In this document: positions 12,888 through 16,783 of the stretch, piece after piece
Layout of the letters: the number at the start of each line of letters is the position of its first letter
Numbering within the stretch: position 1 is the stretch's first letter
Assembly: GCA_027623585.1 (NCBI GenBank)
Contig: JAQBVK010000014.1
Span: 1 to 16,783, forward strand
Direction of reading: 5' to 3'
From: Planctomycetota bacterium
GTDB lineage: Bacteria; Planctomycetota; UBA1135
DNA length: 16,783 bases
The notes under the pieces: generated by a model
What the model was told of the DNA's origin: nothing
The model's database searches: none
What the model saw: the letters and a program-made list of their open reading frames with translations, nothing else
Position numbers and translations under genes: made by a program

Positions 12888-15370
12888 TTGGACTCCTTCT
12901 CACAGCCCTGCAACAGGAGTCCGATTGCTGGACCGTCGAGCACTACCCGCTGCCGGCGGGGGAGGTGATCGAAGTCGGCGGTATGGACTTCGGACCCGAG
13001 GGCGATTTGTGGGTTTCGACTCGGCGTGGTCAAGTCTGGCGCGTTTCCGATCCTCTCGGTGATCCGGCGACGGCGGAGTGGACGCTCTTCGCCGAAGGTC
13101 TCTATGAGGGATTGGGCCTCAACTGGCACCAAGGGCGGTTGCTCGTCCTCCAGCGCGGCGAGCTCTCGGAGTTGCTCGACCATGACGGCGACGGCGCTTG
13201 CGACGAGATCCGCACTCTCACGCAGGACTGGGGCATGTCCGGCAACTATCACGAGTTTGCCTTCGGTTTGCCCGACGACGCCGATGGCAATCTTTGGATG
13301 TCGCTCAACCTCGGCTTCTGGAGCCCGGAATGGTGGCACGGCATGTCGAAGGCGCCGCTGCGCGGTTGGATCCTGCGCGTCACGCCCGACGGCGTCATCA
13401 CGCCATGGGCGAACGGGGCACGCTCACCCTGTGGCCTCGGCTTCGGCCCCGACGGCAACCTCTTCTACACCGACAACCAAGGCGACTGGATGCCCACCAG
13501 TCCGATCTTCCACGTCGAACGCGGCGACTGGTTCGGCCACCCCGCCTCTTTGCGTTGGACCGAGGAGTACGGAAATGGGGAACGAATCCCGAGCAGTACC
13601 GAACCTGCGCCGCGCGAACGCAAGCCGGCGGCGGTCTGGATTCCCTACAAGTGGTCGCGCAGCGCGGCCAACCTATTCCTAGATCAGAGCGGCGGAGCCT
13701 TCGGACCCTTCTCCGGACAGATGATCGTCGGTGAGCTCACCAACGGCATGCTGTTGCGTGCCGACCTCGAGGAGGTGCAGGGGCAATGGCAAGGCGTGGT
13801 GTGGCCTTTGCGCCAAAACGTCGGATCCATCTGTCGCGTCGCGCAAGCTGCCGACGGGTCGGTGTTCTGCGGCTTCACCAATCGCGGATGGGGCGGATTG
13901 TCTCCCGGCCACGGCCTCGCCCGCGTGCGCTTCACCGGCGTGACGCCTTTCGAAGTGCTCACCGCACGCGCCACCGAAGACGGCTTCGCGCTGCGCTTCA
14001 CCGAGGCCGTGGATCCTGCCAGCCTCACGGCCGCCGCCGCGCGCGTCACTCAGTACGACTACTTCGATTGGTGGGACTACGGCTCGCCGCAACAGAACCT
14101 CGTGCCGCGCGCGGTGGCTTCGTGGACACCGGACGCGGACGGACTCGGCGCGCGGCTGCGCATCGTGGGTCTCGAGCCGGCGATGTGCGCCGAAGTGCTG
14201 CTCGACGGCGTGCGCAGTGCGACCGGCGCGCCGCTGCTTCACCCCGAATTTCACGCCACGCTCAATCAATTGCCCGGCCGCGAGCGCACGAGCGCGCAGG
14301 TCGCCAAGCGGGTGACGCCGCCCGAAGCGCGCGCCGTCACCGACGAAGGCTGGCTGCATCTGACTTGGGCCGACCCCTTCGACCTCTGGAACGGTGGCGA
14401 AGGCTGGCAGCTCGTCGACGCCGACGTGGATCCCGCCGACCCACGCCGCTTCTCCGTGCGGCCCGGCCAGGGCGCGCTGGTCAACGGCGACGGCCGCGCG
14501 CCGGATCTGATCAGCGAGAACCAATTCGGCGACCTTGAGTTCCGTTTTTCATTCATGCTTCCGCAAGGGGGCGACAGTGGGCTCTACTTCATGGAGCGCT
14601 ACGAATTGCAGTTGGTGGACGATCCCTGGCAATGCGGCGGCGTGATCAACGGCAAGAATCCACGCCAAGATGCCTATCGAGGCCCGGGACAGTGGCACGT
14701 GGCGACCGGCCGGTTTTATGCGCCGCGTTTCGATCCGAGAACCGGAGCCAAAACTGCGCATGCCCGCTTCGAAGACGTCGCGCTCGACGGCTTGATCACC
14801 GTGCCCGCTTGCGAGGCTGAAGAGATTACTCCCGGCGGACTCAGCGGCGAAGCTCCGCGCGGCGCTCTGCGATTCCAGGGCCACGCGGGCCGCGTCGCGA
14901 TCGGTGACGTGCGCGTGCGCTTGCTGGAAGAGGACGCGCAAGGCCTCGAGTGGACCACGATTCGTGAGGAGGCTCTCAGCGCGAAAGACGGCGCAGAGCT
15001 TTCACTGCCGAACTACCTCGGCTCAGCCCCGCACGAGCTGGCTTTTCGCGCGCGTTGGACTGGCAAGGGCGGCGCGGTGGAGTTGTCGCCCGCGGTGCGG
15101 ATTGCGCTCGCCGGCGGCGGCGGCGCAGAGCCGAAGACCGGCAGCCTCCTCGGCCTCTTCGAGATCGGAGCGGATCTGATCCCTGAAGGCGTGTGGTGTG
15201 AGCTGCGCGTGCGATTGGGCGGCGACGGCGTGCAGGTCACGCTGAACGAGATGCAGCTTCCTTCTGCGGAGCCGCCTCGCGGCGCTGCTCTACTCGCGCG
15301 GCCCCACCTTCTTGCTGCGCGTGGCGGTGCCGTTGAGATCGCTGACCTGCGTTGGCGCCCAGTTCCCTGA
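12884..15370 (+). CDS. Sorbosone-dehydrogenase-like propeller fused to 3-keto-disaccharide hydrolase (DUF1080) modules
   Basis: The 828-residue protein starts at ATG 12884, overlapping the upstream TGA, behind AGGAGG. A short hydrophobic N-terminus (MIGLLLTALQQ) may be a minimal signal peptide. Residues of about 25-350 are a six-bladed-type propeller of the glucose/sorbosone dehydrogenase class seen in PVC-type haem-binding proteins: GGMDFGPEGDLWVSTRRGQV, LLDHDGDGACDE, GLGFGPDGNLFYTDNQGDW and SPIFHVERGDWFGHPASL. About 350-465 is an Ig-like linker. About 495-682 matches the DUF1080 lectin-like sandwich (PF06439): GLYFMERYELQLVD, GQWHVATGRFYAPRFDPRTG, and RGALRFQGHAGRVAIGDVRV. About 715-828 looks like a second, weaker sandwich. 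DUF1080 enzymes cleave 3-keto-glycosides after sugar oxidation. Oxidation by the propeller with electrons passed to the coupled cytochrome is inference. In other family members the cytochrome is fused; here it is separate. Confidence 0.85.
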   Translation: MIGLLLTALQQESDCWTVEHYPLPAGEVIEVGGMDFGPEGDLWVSTRRGQVWRVSDPLGDPATAEWTLFAEGLYEGLGLNWHQGRLLVLQRGELSELLDHDGDGACDEIRTLTQDWGMSGNYHEFAFGLPDDADGNLWMSLNLGFWSPEWWHGMSKAPLRGWILRVTPDGVITPWANGARSPCGLGFGPDGNLFYTDNQGDWMPTSPIFHVERGDWFGHPASLRWTEEYGNGERIPSSTEPAPRERKPAAVWIPYKWSRSAANLFLDQSGGAFGPFSGQMIVGELTNGMLLRADLEEVQGQWQGVVWPLRQNVGSICRVAQAADGSVFCGFTNRGWGGLSPGHGLARVRFTGVTPFEVLTARATEDGFALRFTEAVDPASLTAAAARVTQYDYFDWWDYGSPQQNLVPRAVASWTPDADGLGARLRIVGLEPAMCAEVLLDGVRSATGAPLLHPEFHATLNQLPGRERTSAQVAKRVTPPEARAVTDEGWLHLTWADPFDLWNGGEGWQLVDADVDPADPRRFSVRPGQGALVNGDGRAPDLISENQFGDLEFRFSFMLPQGGDSGLYFMERYELQLVDDPWQCGGVINGKNPRQDAYRGPGQWHVATGRFYAPRFDPRTGAKTAHARFEDVALDGLITVPACEAEEITPGGLSGEAPRGALRFQGHAGRVAIGDVRVRLLEEDAQGLEWTTIREEALSAKDGAELSLPNYLGSAPHELAFRARWTGKGGAVELSPAVRIALAGGGGAEPKTGSLLGLFEIGADLIPEGVWCELRVRLGGDGVQVTLNEMQLPSAEPPRGAALLARPHLLAARGGAVEIADLRWRPVP

Positions 15371-15382
15371 AGCACGCTTCAG
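15367..15382. terminator. Hairpin carrying both convergent stop codons
   Basis: CTGAAG-CACG-CTTCAG is a 6-bp perfect stem with a 4-nt loop. The plus-strand stop (TGA 15368-15370) lies in one arm and the minus-strand stop (TGA 15381-15379) in the other. It occupies the entire 8-bp gap between the genes. No T-tract follows. Confidence 0.5.
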
Positions 15383-15705
15383 ATCGAAATCACCTTGTCG
15401 GCCTTGTCCATCTCCAGCACGACCTGGTCCATGCTGCCGACCTTGCCGACGACGGGCGTGATTCCGTAGAACTCCAGGCAGGTGCCACATGGAATCAAGT
15501 CCACCCCGCGGTCTTCCAACAGCTTGAGTTCGGCCAGCACGGGCGAGTCGGGCGCCACCAATTTCACGCCGTCGTTGTAGAAGAGCAGGGCGTTGAGACC
15601 ATGGAAAGCGATGCTCTTGCGGAGAAAGGTGGCGAGGACCTTGCGACCCAGCCCGGGGTCGCCGTCGCCCATTTGCGACCGGGCGAATACGAGAACGGTG
15701 GACAT
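15379..15705 (-). CDS. DsrE-family protein similar to the C-terminal domain of YedF
   Basis: The 108-residue cytoplasmic protein has the DsrE/DsrF-like fold pattern: an N-terminal strand (STVLVFARSQMG), ALLFYNDGVKLV, and the motif LIPCGTCLEFYGI with C73 and C76. It ends in KADKVISI. The CGTC plus terminal ADKVIxI match the C-terminal domain of YedF-type selenium/sulfur metabolism proteins. The TusA-like N-terminal domain of full YedF is absent. A sulfur-relay or thiol role is likely from the family; the partner is unknown. ATG 15705 has TAGCCT 6 nt upstream and no Shine-Dalgarno. It is divergent from the membrane protein gene, with starts 36 bp apart. Confidence 0.83.
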   Translation of the reverse strand: MSTVLVFARSQMGDGDPGLGRKVLATFLRKSIAFHGLNALLFYNDGVKLVAPDSPVLAELKLLEDRGVDLIPCGTCLEFYGITPVVGKVGSMDQVVLEMDKADKVISI

Positions 15706-15711
15706 GATTCC

Positions 15712-15717
15712 AGGCTA
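15712..15717 (-). promoter_or_regulatory. Putative -10 box TAGCCT of the DsrE-family gene
   Basis: On the minus strand TAGCCT ends 6 nt before the ATG at 15705-15703. Confidence 0.4.
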
Positions 15718-15726
15718 CCCGCGCGC

Positions 15727-15732
15727 TATCCT
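15727..15732 (+). promoter_or_regulatory. Putative -10 box TATCCT of the membrane protein-thpR operon
   Basis: TATCCT ends 9 nt before ATG 15742. It lies only 10 bp from the oppositely oriented box of the DsrE gene, so the two promoters would compete. Confidence 0.35.
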
Positions 15733-15741
15733 CCACGCTGA

Positions 15742-16170
15742 ATGAACAGAACGCTCGTCTTTGCCGGGTTGGGCGCAGCGGCTGCCGGCGCGGGAACATT
15801 CCTGCCGGCGATTCACGTGGCCGTTTACGGCGAGGTGCGCTACTGGGACGTTGCGCGCACGCAAGCGTTGATCCTGCTGCTAGCCGCCGCGGTCCAGATT
15901 CTTTGCGCCATCCGAAAGGAACGCATCGGCATGATCGCCTGCGCCGTGGCCATGTGGGGGGCACTTGCTTGGCCGGTCTTGCGCGATCTCCTGTTTCCCT
16001 CGGAGGAGGGCAACGTGCTCATGGAAGCCGCGCGTAAGGTCGGAACCGCCGCGAAGGAGATTGCGACCGACGTAGTTTGGCAATTCTCCGATCTATCGTG
16101 GGGCATGCTCGTACTCCTCGCCGGCTGCGTCTTCGCCACGTTCGCTGCGCTCTCCCGTTCGGGCGAGTGA
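15742..16170 (+). CDS. Small four-helix integral membrane protein, function unknown
   Basis: I do not recognise this 142-residue protein. It has four hydrophobic segments at about residues 4-22, 42-58, 63-80 and 118-137. Between the third and fourth lies an amphipathic stretch (EEGNVLMEAARKVGTAAKEI) that may lie in the periplasm or at the membrane surface. Charged residues (RKER) between helices 2 and 3 suggest a cytoplasmic loop there. ATG 15742 has a TATCCT box 9 nt upstream. The thpR start is 4 bp after the stop, so the two genes are probably one operon, but no shared function is evident. Confidence 0.75.
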   Translation: MNRTLVFAGLGAAAAGAGTFLPAIHVAVYGEVRYWDVARTQALILLLAAAVQILCAIRKERIGMIACAVAMWGALAWPVLRDLLFPSEEGNVLMEAARKVGTAAKEIATDVVWQFSDLSWGMLVLLAGCVFATFAALSRSGE

Positions 16171-16174
16171 TGCC

Positions 16175-16726
16175 ATGGAGGCGAATTGGTTCATTGCGCT
16201 GCCAGTGCCCGCAGCGGAGTGGTTCGAGGCCTGCGTCGCCGCCCATCCGCCGCCTCACGTGCGGTTGTTCCATCCCGAAGACCTTCACCTGACGGTTTCT
16301 TTCGTTGGCCGAGTCGGCGAAACCGCTGCGCGACGCGCGTGGGAACTGCGCGGACTTTGGAGCGGCGGCCCGGTGCGCGCGGAGTTCGGCGAAGTGATCG
16401 GCATGGGCCCGCCCGAACGCTTCAGCGCGCTTTCAGCGCTGCTCGAACGCGGGCGTGAGGCGGTGGAGGCCGGCATGACTGCCTGCCGAGATCCCATGCT
16501 GTCGGCAGCGTCTGCGCCGCCCGAGCGCCGTGCGATCAAGGCTCACGTGACCTTGGCGCGCCCGCGGCGCGACGCGACGCAATCCCAGCACTCGGCAGCC
16601 TTGGCCTGGGCGATGCACCTACCTCTGCGCGGCATCGAGATCGAGCTCGCAGAGATCGCGCTCTACACCTGGGATGAGGAGCGGCGCGGCCGCCAGTTTC
16701 GCACCATGGAACGCGCGCCGCTCTAG
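16175..16726 (+). CDS. thpR: RNA 2',3'-cyclic phosphodiesterase (2H family, LigT/ThpR)
   Basis: The 183-residue protein carries the two HxTx signatures of 2H phosphoesterases, HLTV (H38, T40) and HVTL (H124, T126), at the normal distance. The opening ANWFIALPVP and the segment LHLTVSFVGRVGE are typical of ThpR, and length is normal. Family enzymes open 2',3'-cyclic phosphates on RNA to 2'-phosphates and can act as reversible 2'-5' RNA ligases; the physiological target is uncertain. ATG 16175 lies 4 bp after the preceding stop without a clear Shine-Dalgarno, so translation probably depends on the upstream gene. Confidence 0.9.
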   Translation: MEANWFIALPVPAAEWFEACVAAHPPPHVRLFHPEDLHLTVSFVGRVGETAARRAWELRGLWSGGPVRAEFGEVIGMGPPERFSALSALLERGREAVEAGMTACRDPMLSAASAPPERRAIKAHVTLARPRRDATQSQHSAALAWAMHLPLRGIEIELAEIALYTWDEERRGRQFRTMERAPL

Positions 16727-16783
16727 GGCAACGCTGAACAAGTCATTCCGTCCCGGACGCGGTCCTCGCGGCCGGTCTCAGCG
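16727..16783. other. Right-edge noncoding end with short inverted repeat
   Basis: The last 57 bases hold no gene I can support. CGCTGA (16732-16737) and TCAGCG (16778-16783) are inverted. The segment GCTGAACAAGTC reminds me of terminal repeats of some IS5-like elements, but the window ends before this can be tested. Confidence 0.2.

Noticed and set aside
13679..14524. 281-codon minus-strand open frame inside the propeller-DUF1080 gene
   Set aside because: It is antisense to conserved propeller and linker sequence and has no domain features.
8160..15370. One long operon for all plus-strand genes from the five-haem cytochrome to the propeller fusion
   Set aside because: Separate -10-like boxes, a hairpin after MOSC and a 312-bp gap argue for at least two transcription units after the cytochrome.
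1..16783. Defence system, CRISPR array, prophage or biosynthetic cluster
   Set aside because: No nuclease, helicase, repeat-spacer array, phage structural or synthase genes were seen.

Overview
The window is GC-rich, gene-dense bacterial DNA. I infer a planctomycete or a close relative (PVC-type bacterium). Four things point that way: a sorbosone-dehydrogenase-like propeller fused to 3-keto-disaccharide hydrolase (DUF1080) modules, a secreted propeller with a Cys-containing C-terminal module, a five-haem cytochrome, and a fragment of the PF20091 hydrolase family. No ribosomal RNA, tRNA, CRISPR array, intact transposase or phage gene was seen. The taxonomic call is inference from gene content; Acidobacteriota or another lineage is not excluded.

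Layout. 1-1236: 3' part of a secreted M28 metallopeptidase, convergent with a Na+/phosphate cotransporter-PhoU protein (1256-2773, minus) whose first membrane helix is cut off by an apparent one-base frame problem. 2851-4456 is a scrambled zone: the 5' part of an alpha/beta-hydrolase gene stops at a REPIN-like inverted repeat (3548-3638), an intact HD-domain gene follows, then fragments of a TfoX-type gene and a WD40-like gene, closed by a strong hairpin (4456-4483). 4502-6401 (minus): a secreted beta-propeller protein and two small SmpA/BamE-like lipoproteins with overlapping stop and start codons. 6451-15370 (plus): glnS, a five-haem cytochrome c, an MBL-fold hydrolase coupled to a MOSC protein, and a c-type cytochrome lipoprotein coupled to the propeller-DUF1080 fusion. 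15379-16726: a DsrE-family protein (minus), divergent from a four-helix membrane protein and thpR.

How genes work together. The best functional unit is 11790-15370: a lipid-anchored single-haem cytochrome whose stop overlaps the start of a propeller/DUF1080 protein. This suggests a periplasmic sugar dehydrogenase and keto-sugar hydrolase with its own electron acceptor. MBL-MOSC and the lipoprotein pair are also translationally coupled.

A window-wide pattern concerns gene starts. Most first-in-operon genes lack a Shine-Dalgarno sequence. Instead they have a TANNNT (or TATAAT-like) box ending 6-10 nt before the start codon, the signature of leaderless mRNAs. The one canonical Shine-Dalgarno I found (12871-12876) precedes an operon-internal gene. 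I used this pattern to choose several start codons.
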